Assembly (NCBI GenBank): GCA_963837515.1
Contig: CAWINT010000002.1
Span: 1,116,001 to 1,180,000, forward strand
From: RYN-230 sp963837515
GTDB taxonomy: Bacteria; Actinomycetota; Actinomycetes; Streptosporangiales; Streptosporangiaceae
DNA length: 64,000 nt
Reading direction: 5' to 3'
The notes under the pieces were generated by a model. That model was not told the DNA's origin. It saw nothing but the letters and a program-made list of their open reading frames with translations, and made no database searches. The position numbers were made by a program, and so were the translations under genes. Of the stretch, positions 52,147-60,642 are shown in pieces. Numbering within the stretch: the stretch's first letter is position 1; each line of letters begins with the position of its first letter.

Positions 52147-53457
52147 CTACGACCGGATCTTCTCCAGCGTGCGGAGGAAGCCGGCGTTCGCCTCGGCCAG
52201 GATCCGCGGCTCGTCCATGGTGCGCAGCTGGCGGCCGGCCATGACGATCTTCCCGTCCACGATCGTCGTGTCCACCGCGCTGCCGTTGGCCGCGAACACC
52301 AGGTGGGAGTAGATGTGCGCCTTGTCGCCGGGCAGCAGCGGGGTGAACATCGGGTTGCGCGTGTCCACGCAGATGACATCGGCCTTCTTGCCCGGGGCCA
52401 GCTCGCCGGTGTCGTGGCCCAGCGCGGCCGAGCCACCCCGGGTGGCCATCCGGACCACCTGGGGGGCCTGCATCAGGCTGGCGTCCACCCGGTTGGCGCG
52501 GTGGATCAGCGAAGCGAACTTCATCGTGGCGAACGCGTCGCGGCTGTTGTTGCACTCGGCCGCGTCGTGGCCGAGGCCGACGTTGATCCCGGCGGCCAGC
52601 ATCTCCGGCAGCCGGGCGATGCCGTTGCCCAGCTTGGCGTTGGAGCCGGGGTTGTGCGAGATCTGGGTGCCGGTCTCGCGGATCAGCGCGATCTCGGTGT
52701 CGGACAGCCAGACGCAGTGCGCGGCCACGCAGTCGCGGCCGAGCAGCCCGGCGTCGTAGGCGACCTCGGTGGGCCGCCGGCCGAACCGCTCCTTCGAGTT
52801 CTCCACCTCGGTCAGCGACTCGTTCAGGTGAATATGGATGCCGGTGTGCAGCTCGTCGGCCAGGGCCCGGGCGTCGCGGAGCAGCTCGGGGGAGGCCAGC
52901 GGCAGCCACTCGATGCCCACGTACACCTCGACGCGCCCGTCGCCGAGGCCGTGCACCTGGTCGTACGCGTCCTTGTTGTCCTGCAGCGTGTCCAGGTTGT
53001 GCTCGGGCAGCGCCACGTCGTTGGACAGCACGGCGCGGATGCCGATGTCGGCGGCGGCGCGGGCCAGGTCCGGCAGCCGCCGGTACATGTCGTTGACGGT
53101 CGTCACGCCGCATTTGATCGACTCCAGGTAGCTGGCCGCCGCTGACCAGTAGGCCGCGTCGGAGTCCAGCGTGCGGATGAACGGGTACCAGCACGCGTCC
53201 AGGTACTCCCACAGCGGCAGGTGATCGCTGAAGCCCTTGGCGATGGCGGTGTGGTAGTGCAGGTCAACCAGGCCGGGCATGACGATCTTCCCGGCCGCGT
53301 CGATGACCTGGTCCCCGTCCGCCACGGGCCGCTCGTAGCCGCCGCCGCCGACGGCGGCGATCCGGTCGCCGTCCAGCACGACGTGCCCGCCGAAGTGCAC
53401 GTCGTCGGCGTCGTTGAGGGTCAGCACCGTGCCGCCGGTAATGATGATCTTGCTCAT
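52147..53457 (-). CDS. Amidohydrolase/deaminase paralogue 1
   Basis: The 436-residue ATZ/TRZ-type hydrolase starts MSKIIITGGTVLTLNDADDV. It has HYHTAIAKGF (HxH), HIHLNESLTEVE, AAHCVWLSD and VGLGHDAAECNN, a complete metal and catalytic set for hydrolytic deamination or dechlorination of aminated heterocycles. It is about 75-80% identical by eye to the gene immediately upstream, so the pair is a tandem duplication. AGGAG precedes the ATG. Confidence 0.9.
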   Translation of the reverse strand: MSKIIITGGTVLTLNDADDVHFGGHVVLDGDRIAAVGGGGYERPVADGDQVIDAAGKIVMPGLVDLHYHTAIAKGFSDHLPLWEYLDACWYPFIRTLDSDAAYWSAAASYLESIKCGVTTVNDMYRRLPDLARAAADIGIRAVLSNDVALPEHNLDTLQDNKDAYDQVHGLGDGRVEVYVGIEWLPLASPELLRDARALADELHTGIHIHLNESLTEVENSKERFGRRPTEVAYDAGLLGRDCVAAHCVWLSDTEIALIRETGTQISHNPGSNAKLGNGIARLPEMLAAGINVGLGHDAAECNNSRDAFATMKFASLIHRANRVDASLMQAPQVVRMATRGGSAALGHDTGELAPGKKADVICVDTRNPMFTPLLPGDKAHIYSHLVFAANGSAVDTTIVDGKIVMAGRQLRTMDEPRILAEANAGFLRTLEKIRS

Positions 53458-53472
53458 GCCCGTGCTCCTGGG

Positions 53473-54783
53473 TCAGTTCTGGTAGTCGATGGCCGCGACG
53501 ATGCGCTGCAGGGCCTGGTTGGCCTGGCCGAGGACCTCGGCCTCGTCCACGGTGCGCAGCTGGCGGCCGCGCATCAGGATCCGCCCGTCCACGATCGTGG
53601 TGTCCACCGCGCTGCCGTCGGCCGCGAACACCAGGTGCGAGTACAGGTGCGCCGGGTCACCTGGCAGCAGCGGGGTGAACATCGGGTTGCGCGTGTCCAC
53701 GCAGATGACGTCGGCCTTCTTGCCCGGGGCCAGCTCGCCGGTGTCGTGGCCCAGCGCGGCCGAGCCACCCCGGGTGGCCATCCGCAGCACGTCCGGGGCC
53801 TGCATCAGCCCCGCGTCCCCCCGGTAGGCCCGGTGCACCAGCGAGGCGAACTTCATCACGTCGAACAGGTCGCAGCTGTTGCTGGACTCGGCCGCGTCGT
53901 GGCCGAGGCCGACGTTGATCCCGGCGGCCAGCATCTCCGGCAGCCGGGCGACCCCGTTGCCCAGCTTGGCGTTGGAGCTGGGATTGTGCGAGATGTGGGT
54001 GCCGGTCTCGCGGATCAGCGCGATCTCGTGGTCGGTGAGCCAGACGCAGTGCGCGGCCACGCAGTCGCGGCCGAGCAGCCCGGCCTCGTAGGCGACCTCG
54101 GTCGGCCGCCGCCCGAACCGCGCGCGCGAGTTCTCCACCTCGCCGAGCGACTCGTTCAGGTGGACGTGGATGCCGGTGTGCAGTTCGTCGGCCAGGGCCC
54201 GGGCGTCGCGGAGCAGTTCGGGGGAGGCCAGCGGCAGCCACTCGATGCCCACGTACACCTCGACGCGCCCGTCGCCCAGGCCGTGGACCGCGTGGTAGGA
54301 GTCCTGGTTGTCCGGCAGCGTGTCCAGGTTGTGCTCGGGCAGCGCGACGTCGTTGCACAGCACGGCCCGGATGCCGATCTCGTCGGCGGCCCGGCCCAGC
54401 GCGCCGAGCTGGCGGTACATGTCATTGACGGTGGTGACGCCGTTCTTGATGGACTCGGCGTAACTGTTGAGGGCGGCCCAGTACGCGGTCTCCGGGTCCA
54501 GCGCCCGGATGGACGGGTACCAGAACTGCTCCAGCGACTCCAGCAGCGGCAGGTGGTCGCAGAAACCCTTGCCGATCGCGGTGTGGTAGTGCAGGTCGAC
54601 CAGGCCGGGCAGGACGATCATCCCGGCGGCGTCGATGACCTCGGCGCCGCCGGGCCGCTCCCCGCCGTAGCGGCCGGGACCGGCGGCAGTGATCCGGTCG
54701 CCGTCGATGACCAGGTGGCCGTCGGTGTGCACGGTGCCCGCGTCGTCCATGGTGAGCACCGCGCCGCCCTCGATGATGATCAC
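53473..54783 (-). CDS. Amidohydrolase/deaminase paralogue 2
   Basis: The 436-residue paralogue has HYHTAIGKGFCDHLP, HVHLNESLGEVE, AAHCVWLTDHE and VGLGHDAAESSN. The GTG start overlaps the LLM oxidoreductase stop (GTGA). Differences from paralogue 1 concentrate in the N-terminal 60 residues, around the substrate side (WEYLDACWYPF versus LESLEQFWYPS) and at the C-terminus. Retained catalytic residues in both argue for two related substrates or sequential deaminations. Confidence 0.9.
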   Translation of the reverse strand: MIIIEGGAVLTMDDAGTVHTDGHLVIDGDRITAAGPGRYGGERPGGAEVIDAAGMIVLPGLVDLHYHTAIGKGFCDHLPLLESLEQFWYPSIRALDPETAYWAALNSYAESIKNGVTTVNDMYRQLGALGRAADEIGIRAVLCNDVALPEHNLDTLPDNQDSYHAVHGLGDGRVEVYVGIEWLPLASPELLRDARALADELHTGIHVHLNESLGEVENSRARFGRRPTEVAYEAGLLGRDCVAAHCVWLTDHEIALIRETGTHISHNPSSNAKLGNGVARLPEMLAAGINVGLGHDAAESSNSCDLFDVMKFASLVHRAYRGDAGLMQAPDVLRMATRGGSAALGHDTGELAPGKKADVICVDTRNPMFTPLLPGDPAHLYSHLVFAADGSAVDTTIVDGRILMRGRQLRTVDEAEVLGQANQALQRIVAAIDYQN

Positions 54784-55919
54784 CCGGCACCGCCCGGGGG
54801 GAGGGCGGTGCCGGTGCTGGTGGTGGCCTCAGGGCCAGTGGTGGAGGCAGGGCCAGTGGTGCAAGTGGTGCCAGTGGTGGAAGCGGGGCCAGTGGTGCCG
54901 GTGCTGGCCGCCGTTGCGGTGGCGGTCGCGGAGCTGGTCACCGCGGCGGCGCAGTCGCGGAAGGCGCGCACGGTGGCCATCCGGTCCTGGCCCAGCGGGA
55001 ACACGGTCACCGAGTCCACGCCCAGGCCGGCCAGGGTGCGCAGGTGCTCCCGGGTCTCGGCGGGACCACCGGCCAGCGCCATCCGCTTCACGAAGTCCAC
55101 CGGGAGGGCCTCGGCGGCCCGGGCCGCTTCCTGGAACTCCCCGCCTGAGTAACTGCCGCGCACCTGGTCGATGGTCTCCTGGGGCAGCCCGGCCAGCCGG
55201 CAGTGCACCGGCGCGGTCTGCGGGAACCAGGCGGCGATGGTCCGGGCGGCGGCGATGGCGGCGTCCTCGTCCTCGTCGATCGCCCCGTAGGCGAACACGG
55301 TCACGTGCGGCCGGGTGTCCCGGCCGGCCGCGGCGGCGCCGCGGTCGATGTGCTCCAGCGCGTAACAGATCCCGTCCGGGTGCAACCCGGCCAGCAGGAT
55401 CACGCCGTCGGCGATCCGCCCGGCGAGTTCGAGGGTGCGCGGGCCGGTGGCGGACAGGTACACCGGGATGTCCAGCTGGGGCGGGAACCGGTAGTGCGCG
55501 TCGTGCAGCGCGAACCCGGGCCCGCCGGTCCCGGCCAGCTGGCCGGCCCACAGTGCGCGGATGGCCGATACCGCGGCCTCCAGCGTGGCCAGCCGGGCCG
55601 GCGGGTAGCCGAGGGAGAGCAGCGGGCGGTCGCCGGCGCCGATGCCGAGGATGGCCCGGCCGCCGGAGATCTCGGCCAGGGTGGCGGCGGCCGTCGCGGT
55701 GAGGGCCGGGTGCCGGGTGAGCGGGTTGGTGACGGCGGTGCCGATGCTGAGCCGTGAGGTGCGCCGGGCGGCCAGCGTCAGGTACGCCCAGCAGTACCGG
55801 GCGTGCAGCGAGGAGTCGGTCAGCCAGAAGTGGTCGTAGCCGAGGTCCTCGATCTCGGCCACCATCGACTCGAACTCGGCGGGCGGATCGATGCCCTGCA
55901 GCGTCACTCCGGTCTGCAC
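54780..55919 (-). CDS. LLM-class flavin-dependent oxidoreductase
   Basis: Residues 1-330 form a luciferase-like F420/FMN TIM barrel: LGYDHFWLTDSSLHARYCWA, SIGTAVTNPLTRHPALTA, RAILGIGAGD, IPVYLSATGPRTLELAGRIA. In pyrimidine catabolism the family member RutA opens a ring oxidatively; others are F420-dependent reductases. The last about 45 residues are a Thr/Ser/Gly/Pro low-complexity tail (repeats like GPASTTGT) encoded by a short tandem repeat at 54835-54905. The GTG start follows GGAG nine bases upstream. Coupled to deaminase paralogue 2. Confidence 0.87.
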   Translation of the reverse strand: MQTGVTLQGIDPPAEFESMVAEIEDLGYDHFWLTDSSLHARYCWAYLTLAARRTSRLSIGTAVTNPLTRHPALTATAAATLAEISGGRAILGIGAGDRPLLSLGYPPARLATLEAAVSAIRALWAGQLAGTGGPGFALHDAHYRFPPQLDIPVYLSATGPRTLELAGRIADGVILLAGLHPDGICYALEHIDRGAAAAGRDTRPHVTVFAYGAIDEDEDAAIAAARTIAAWFPQTAPVHCRLAGLPQETIDQVRGSYSGGEFQEAARAAEALPVDFVKRMALAGGPAETREHLRTLAGLGVDSVTVFPLGQDRMATVRAFRDCAAAVTSSATATATAASTGTTGPASTTGTTCTTGPASTTGPEATTSTGTALPPGGAG

Positions 55920-55922
55920 TGC

Positions 55923-56105
55923 TCACCACTCCTGTTCGCCGAGCCGGCTGATCGTCGCCGCCAGCGTGGCCAGCTGGCCCGAACGCCACCAGCCGGAAAC
56001 GGTCTCGGCGCGGCGTGCCTCCGCCCCGGGTGGCGCGGGAACGACCGACAGCGCGATGGTCCGGTCCACGACGACCTCGGCCAGCTCGGTCAGCCCGCTG
56101 ATCAT
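55923..56105 (-). CDS. 60-residue coupled protein of the catabolic operon
   Basis: ATG 56105 overlaps the CoA-transferase stop (ATGA), and the ORF ends three bases before the LLM start, so it is translated inside the operon. The sequence (MISGLTELAEVVVDRTIALS, then TVSGWWRSGQLATLAATISR) is amphipathic, without membrane segment or cysteine. I recognise no family. It may be a small subunit or chaperone of a neighbouring enzyme. Confidence 0.6.
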   Translation of the reverse strand: MISGLTELAEVVVDRTIALSVVPAPPGAEARRAETVSGWWRSGQLATLAATISRLGEQEW

Positions 56106-57361
56106 TCCGCCACGATCCCACGTTTGAGCAGGTCCGCTACGGTATCCGGGGAAATGCCGAATTCTCCGAGCACCTCGGTGGTGTGCTGGCCCAGAGCCGG
56201 GGCGCCGCGTGAGTAGCCGGCCGGGCCGCCCACCGACAGCGGCGGCCGGACCGTCCGGTACGGGTGGCCGTCCGGCGTGCGGGCGGCGTGCAGCATGCCC
56301 AGCGCGGCCGCCTGCGGTGAGGTCAGCGCCGCGCCGGGCGGCCGGACCGGGGACGCCGGGATACCTGCCTCGTCCAGCGCCTGCAGCCAGTGGCCGGTGC
56401 CCGCCGTGGCGAGCACCTGCTCGATCCCGGCGGTGAGGTCGCGGCGGTGCCGCAGCCGGGCGGCGTTGCTGGCGAACCGCGGGTCCGCGGCCCACTCCGG
56501 GCGGCCGAGCACCTGGCACAGCCGCTGCCACAATGCCTCGCTGCCCGCCCCGGCCAGCGCGATCGCGCCGTCGGCGCAGCGGAAGACGCCGTAGGGCGCG
56601 AACTGCGGGGAGTCGTTGCCGAGCAGGCCTGGGGTGGCACCGTTCTCCAGCAGGTCCGCGGCGTAGCTGGTGAAGCAGCTCAGCGCGAACTCCAGCAGCG
56701 ACGAGCTGACCACGGCGCCCCGGCCGTCACCCACCCGGGCCAGCAGCGCGGCCAGGATGGCGGTCGCGGTGGCGAGCCCGGAGCCGATGTCGAGCACCGG
56801 CGCGCCCACCTTGACCGGCCCGCTCGCCTCGCTGCCGGTGACCGCCATCAACCCGCTGGCCGCCTGCAGGATCAGGTCGAAGCCACCCCGCGCGGCGTCC
56901 GGCCCGGACTGGCCGAACCCGGAGACCGACGCGTACACCAGCCGGGGGTTGCGGGCCTGCAGCACGCCGGGCCCGAGCCCGGCGCGGTCCAGCGAGCCCG
57001 GCCGGGCGTTCTGCACGAAGACGTCGCTGGCGGCGGCCAGCGTGGCCACCAGCTCCCGGCCGCCGGCCGCGGCCAGGTCCACGGCCAGGCTGCGCTTGCC
57101 GGTGTTGAGCGAGGCGAACAGGGCGCTCTGCGCGCCGACGGTGACCGCGCCCTGGCTGCGGTACGGGTCCCCGCCCGGCAGCCCCTCGACCTTGACCACA
57201 TCGGCGCCGAGCGCGTCCAGGACCATCGTGCAGTAGGCCCCGGACACGAACCGGGTCAGGTCCAGCACCCGGACTCCGGCCAGCGGCCGCCCGGTGCCGC
57301 GTTCGCCGCCTGGCCCGGCCGCGCCCGGCGCCGGCGCCGCGGCCCCGCCCGCCGCTACCAC
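56102..57361 (-). CDS. Type III CoA-transferase (CaiB/BaiF family)
   Basis: The 419-residue enzyme has GVRVLDLTRFVSGAYCTMVL, GADVVKVEGLPGGDPYR, SLNTGKRSLAVDL, the catalytic Asp in GGFDLILQAASGLM, and GNDSPQFAPYGVF. Type III transferases move CoA from a donor such as succinyl-CoA to a carboxylate. Lying next to a CoA mutase, it probably makes that enzyme's substrate. The GTG overlaps the mutase stop by seven bases. Confidence 0.9.
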   Translation of the reverse strand: MVAAGGAAAPAPGAAGPGGERGTGRPLAGVRVLDLTRFVSGAYCTMVLDALGADVVKVEGLPGGDPYRSQGAVTVGAQSALFASLNTGKRSLAVDLAAAGGRELVATLAAASDVFVQNARPGSLDRAGLGPGVLQARNPRLVYASVSGFGQSGPDAARGGFDLILQAASGLMAVTGSEASGPVKVGAPVLDIGSGLATATAILAALLARVGDGRGAVVSSSLLEFALSCFTSYAADLLENGATPGLLGNDSPQFAPYGVFRCADGAIALAGAGSEALWQRLCQVLGRPEWAADPRFASNAARLRHRRDLTAGIEQVLATAGTGHWLQALDEAGIPASPVRPPGAALTSPQAAALGMLHAARTPDGHPYRTVRPPLSVGGPAGYSRGAPALGQHTTEVLGEFGISPDTVADLLKRGIVAE

Positions 57362-58923
57362 GGCGGCGGCTCGGTGTACTCGCCGAATTCGGCCCGCAGC
57401 ACGCCGCAGATCTCGCCGACGGTGCAGCCGGCCCGGGCGGCGGCCAGGAAGGCGGGCATCGTGTTGCCGCCCGCCCGCACCGTGTCCCGGAGCCCGGCCA
57501 GGGCGTGCCGCGCCGCGGCGCCGTCCCGGGCGGCCAGCCGCGCGGCCAGCCGGGCCCGCTGCCGGTCCGCCGCCGCCTCGTCCACGGTGAACAGCCGCGG
57601 CGTGCGGGTGCCCTCGTCGCTGGTGAACCGGTTGACGCCGACCTTGACCTTCGCGGTGGATTCGACCGCCTGCTCGGCGGCGTAGGCGGCCCCGGCGATC
57701 CAGCGCTGCGGGATGCCCTGCTGCAGCAGGTGCACGTAACCGCCTTCGTCATCGACCCGCCGCACCAGCGCCAGCGCCCGGTCGTGGAGTTCGGTGGTGA
57801 GCGATTCCACGAAGTAGGAGCCCGCCAGCGGGTCGGCCGTGCGGGTTACGCCGGATTCGTAGGCGATGATCTGCTGGGTGCGCAGCGCCAGCCGCACCGA
57901 CTCCTCGGTCGGGATCTCCAGCGCCTCGTCGTAACCCATCACGTGGATCGACTGCGCCCCGCCGAGCACGGCGGCGAGGCACTGCAGGGTGGACCGGACG
58001 ATGTTGTTGAGCGGCTGCTGGGCCGTGAGGGTGGCACCGGAACAGCCGGAGAAGAAGCGCAGCCGGCCGGACTCCGGCTTCGCCGCCCCGAACCGCCCGG
58101 TGGCGATCTCGTACCAGAGGCGGCGGGCGGCGCGGACCTTGGCGGCTTCCTCGAACAGGTCCAGCTGGCTGGAGAAGTGGAAGGACAGCCGGGGGGCGAA
58201 CGAGTCGAAGGCCAGCCCGCGGGCGGTGAAGTGTTCCGCGTAGGTGATCGCCGCGGCCATCGTGAGCCCGAGCTCGGTGACCGCGTCGCAGCCGGCCTCC
58301 CGGGCGTGGTAGCCGGTCACCGAGATGGGGTTGAACCGGGGCAGCTCGCGGGCACAGTACTCCACCACGTCCCCGGCCAGCCGCAGGGACGGGCCCGGGG
58401 GGAACACGTACAGCTTGCGGGCCAGGAACTCTTTGAGGATGTCGTTCTGCAGCGTGCCGGCCAGCCGGGCCGGGCCGGCGCCCTGGCGCTCCGCGGCCAC
58501 CAGGTAAAAGGCCAGCATGACCGGCGCGGTGGCGTTGATGGTGAAGTTCACCGAGAGGTCTTCCAGCGGCAGGCCGTCGAACAGGTCGGCCATGTCCGCG
58601 GCGGTGTCGATGGCGACGCCGACCCGGCCCACCTCGCGGGCGGCCAGCTCGTGGGTGGAGTCGTAGCCCAGCTGGGTCGGCAAGTCGAAGGCGACGGACA
58701 GCGCGGTCTGGCCCTGCTCCAGCAGGTAGCGGTACCGGGCGTTGGAGTCGGCCGCGGCACCGAAGCCGGCGTATTGCCGCATGGTCCACAGCCGCTCCCG
58801 GTACATCGACCGGTACGGCCCGCGGGTGAACGGCGGCTCGCCGGGCCGCCCCAGGTCCGGGTCCGGGCCACCGGGGGGCTCGTAGCAGGGCTCGACCGGC
58901 AGGCCGGAGTCGGTGGTGATCAT
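57355..58923 (-). CDS. B12-dependent acyl-CoA mutase large subunit (methylmalonyl-CoA mutase type)
   Basis: The 522-residue catalytic subunit has GPYRSMYRERLWTMRQYAGF. Aligned without gaps to Propionibacterium MutB (offset 38, numbering recalled), Tyr51, Gln159, Arg169 and His206 correspond to Tyr89, Gln197, Arg207 and His244. Tyr89 and Arg207 hold the free carboxylate of methylmalonyl-CoA and are replaced in isobutyryl- and hydroxyisobutyryl-CoA mutases, so a dicarboxylic acyl-CoA is expected. The B12 domain is a separate gene, overlapping by four bases. The protein lacks the MutB C-terminal B12 domain, as in two-subunit mutases. Confidence 0.9.
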   Translation of the reverse strand: MITTDSGLPVEPCYEPPGGPDPDLGRPGEPPFTRGPYRSMYRERLWTMRQYAGFGAAADSNARYRYLLEQGQTALSVAFDLPTQLGYDSTHELAAREVGRVGVAIDTAADMADLFDGLPLEDLSVNFTINATAPVMLAFYLVAAERQGAGPARLAGTLQNDILKEFLARKLYVFPPGPSLRLAGDVVEYCARELPRFNPISVTGYHAREAGCDAVTELGLTMAAAITYAEHFTARGLAFDSFAPRLSFHFSSQLDLFEEAAKVRAARRLWYEIATGRFGAAKPESGRLRFFSGCSGATLTAQQPLNNIVRSTLQCLAAVLGGAQSIHVMGYDEALEIPTEESVRLALRTQQIIAYESGVTRTADPLAGSYFVESLTTELHDRALALVRRVDDEGGYVHLLQQGIPQRWIAGAAYAAEQAVESTAKVKVGVNRFTSDEGTRTPRLFTVDEAAADRQRARLAARLAARDGAAARHALAGLRDTVRAGGNTMPAFLAAARAGCTVGEICGVLRAEFGEYTEPPPW

Positions 58924-59345
58924 TTCCCGCCGCCGCCCGCCGGCGCCGTGGCGGCGCCGGGCGCGAGAGCGCCGAGGGCCAGTACCCGGCGCACCACGTC
59001 CCCGACCGGCGTGCCGACCGGGAAGACGCCCTGCACGCCCAGGCGGGCCAGGGCCGGCTCGTCCCGCGGCGGGATGGTCCCGCCGACCACCAGCGGGATG
59101 TCCGCCACCCCGGCCGCGCGCTGGGCCGCCCGGATCTCCCGGCTCAGCGGCAGGTGGGCGCCGGACAGCACCGAGATGCCGATCACGTCCGCGTCCTCGG
59201 CCCGCGCGGCCGTCACGATCTGCCGGGCCGACTGGCGCAGTCCGAGGTAGATCACCTCTGCCCCCGCGTCGCGCAGCGCCATCGCGACCACCTTGACCCC
59301 GCGGTCATGGCCGTCCAGGCCCGGCTTGGCCAGTACGATGCGCAT
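58920..59345 (-). CDS. Mutase small subunit, cobalamin-binding domain
   Basis: The 141-residue Rossmann-like B12 domain starts MRIVLAKPGLDGHDRGVKVV and holds the DxHxxG motif whose His ligates cobalt, then GISVLSGAH (SxL) and the VGGTIP (GG) motif. It forms a heteromer with the large subunit, whose start it overlaps. The Ala/Gly-rich C-terminal end is unconserved. Confidence 0.92.
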   Translation of the reverse strand: MRIVLAKPGLDGHDRGVKVVAMALRDAGAEVIYLGLRQSARQIVTAARAEDADVIGISVLSGAHLPLSREIRAAQRAAGVADIPLVVGGTIPPRDEPALARLGVQGVFPVGTPVGDVVRRVLALGALAPGAATAPAGGGGK

Positions 59346-59349
59346 CCGG

Positions 59350-60549
59350 TCAGTCCCGGCCCGGGCTCAGGGCCAGCGCGGCGAAGCTGGCGTAGACCTG
59401 GGTGGCCGTCACGATGTCCGCGACGCTGAGGTGCTCGTCCGGGCAGTACACCGGCTCGCCGCCGGGGCCGAAGATGACCGTCGGGACCTTGGCGCCGAAG
59501 CTGGCCGTGTCCCCCAGCCACCCCGCCACCCGCAGCGGCGGCTCGGCCCGGCGCACCGCGCGGACCGCGTCCCGCATGTGCCGGACGACGTCTTCCTCCG
59601 GGCCGGCCAGGTAGCCGTCCTTCACGTCGGCCAGCACGACCTCGGCCCGCAGCCGCGGGTCCCGCTGCCGGGCCCGTTCCAGGCAGCGGTCGATCTCCGC
59701 CCGCACCCGCTCGACCGTGACCCCGGGCTGGGGGCGGCAGTCGACCCGGATGACGCACTCGTCCGGGATCATCGACGGCCCGCCGGGCGGCAGCCCGCCG
59801 TAGACCCGCCCCGGCACGATGAAGGTCTCCGGGCCGAACAGGTCGCGCACCCAGTCCTCCAGGTCTGGGTGGTAGGCCGAGTCCTGCAGTTCCAGGATGG
59901 CGTGCGCCGCCAGCGCGTTCGCGTTCACCGCGAGCGGTTTGTGGCAGGTGTGCGCGGACCGGCCCAGGACGGTGACGTCGAAGTAGTAGCGGCCGCGGTG
60001 GCCGAGGAAGATCTCGTTGCCGGACAGCTCGCCGAGCACCGCCATGTCGGCCGGGTAGCTGTCGAAGTAGGCGATGGAGCCGAGCTGGTCGCCCATGTGG
60101 TCGGCGACCGCGGCCATGGCCACCGTGCCGGCCAGCTCCAGCCCGCTGTCGCGCAGCGCCTCGGCGGCGGCGATCTGGCAGGCCAGGGCGGCTTTCATGT
60201 CCATGATCCCGTGGCCGTACACGCTGCCGCCGATCAGCTCCCCGGAGAACGGCGTGGTCACGGTCCAGCCGTGCGATACCGGCTTGGTGTCCAGGTGCCC
60301 GGTGAGCACCACCCGCCGGCCGGGGCCGAAGGACAGCTCGCCCAGCGCGTTCGGCCGGTCCGGCAGCACCGGCTGCAGGCTGGTGGCCTCGAAGCCGGAC
60401 TCGCGCATCACGTCGTGCAGGAACGCGGCCAGCGCTCCTTCCGCGCCGAGCACGCTGGGGATGCGGCAGACCTGCTGCACGAGGCTGAGCAGCCGGTCAG
60501 TGTTCACGGCGGCCGTCACGCGGGCGCTGAGCTGTTCCGGAGTCAGCAC
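59350..60549 (-). CDS. M20-family metallohydrolase (ArgE/DapE/YlmB-like deacylase)
   Basis: The 399-residue di-zinc amidase has VVLTGHLDTKPV, GHGIMDMKAALA, a dimerisation insert (HRGRYYFDVTVLGRSAHTCH), and CPDEHLSV with the last metal His. The usual Glu-Glu catalytic pair after strand 4 reads AVADHMGD (DH), which is atypical and may alter activity. Family members remove acyl groups; YlmB deformylates formylaminopyrimidine in thiamine salvage. The GTG at 60549 has GAGGGG five bases upstream. It is first in the nine-gene operon 60549-51089 and sits behind the strongest GntR palindrome. Confidence 0.87.
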   Translation of the reverse strand: MLTPEQLSARVTAAVNTDRLLSLVQQVCRIPSVLGAEGALAAFLHDVMRESGFEATSLQPVLPDRPNALGELSFGPGRRVVLTGHLDTKPVSHGWTVTTPFSGELIGGSVYGHGIMDMKAALACQIAAAEALRDSGLELAGTVAMAAVADHMGDQLGSIAYFDSYPADMAVLGELSGNEIFLGHRGRYYFDVTVLGRSAHTCHKPLAVNANALAAHAILELQDSAYHPDLEDWVRDLFGPETFIVPGRVYGGLPPGGPSMIPDECVIRVDCRPQPGVTVERVRAEIDRCLERARQRDPRLRAEVVLADVKDGYLAGPEEDVVRHMRDAVRAVRRAEPPLRVAGWLGDTASFGAKVPTVIFGPGGEPVYCPDEHLSVADIVTATQVYASFAALALSPGRD

Positions 60550-60567
60550 ATGATCCCCTCGTTGGAA

Positions 60568-60596
60568 AAATGAGATCTCAGATCTCATCGCGGCAA
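60568..60596 (-). promoter_or_regulatory. Catabolic operon promoter with perfect GntR palindrome (site 5)
   Basis: On the minus strand TTGCCG (60596-60591) and TCATTT (60573-60568) are 17 bases apart. The spacer is almost entirely the perfect 19-bp palindrome ATGAGATCTCAGATCTCAT (60570-60588, 9-bp arms around one C). It is the best site of the set and implies tight repression. Confidence 0.75.
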
Positions 60597-60642
60597 GTCT
60601 AGAGTTGGCCCGGTGGGCTGGCAAGGGACGCGAGACGGGGCC

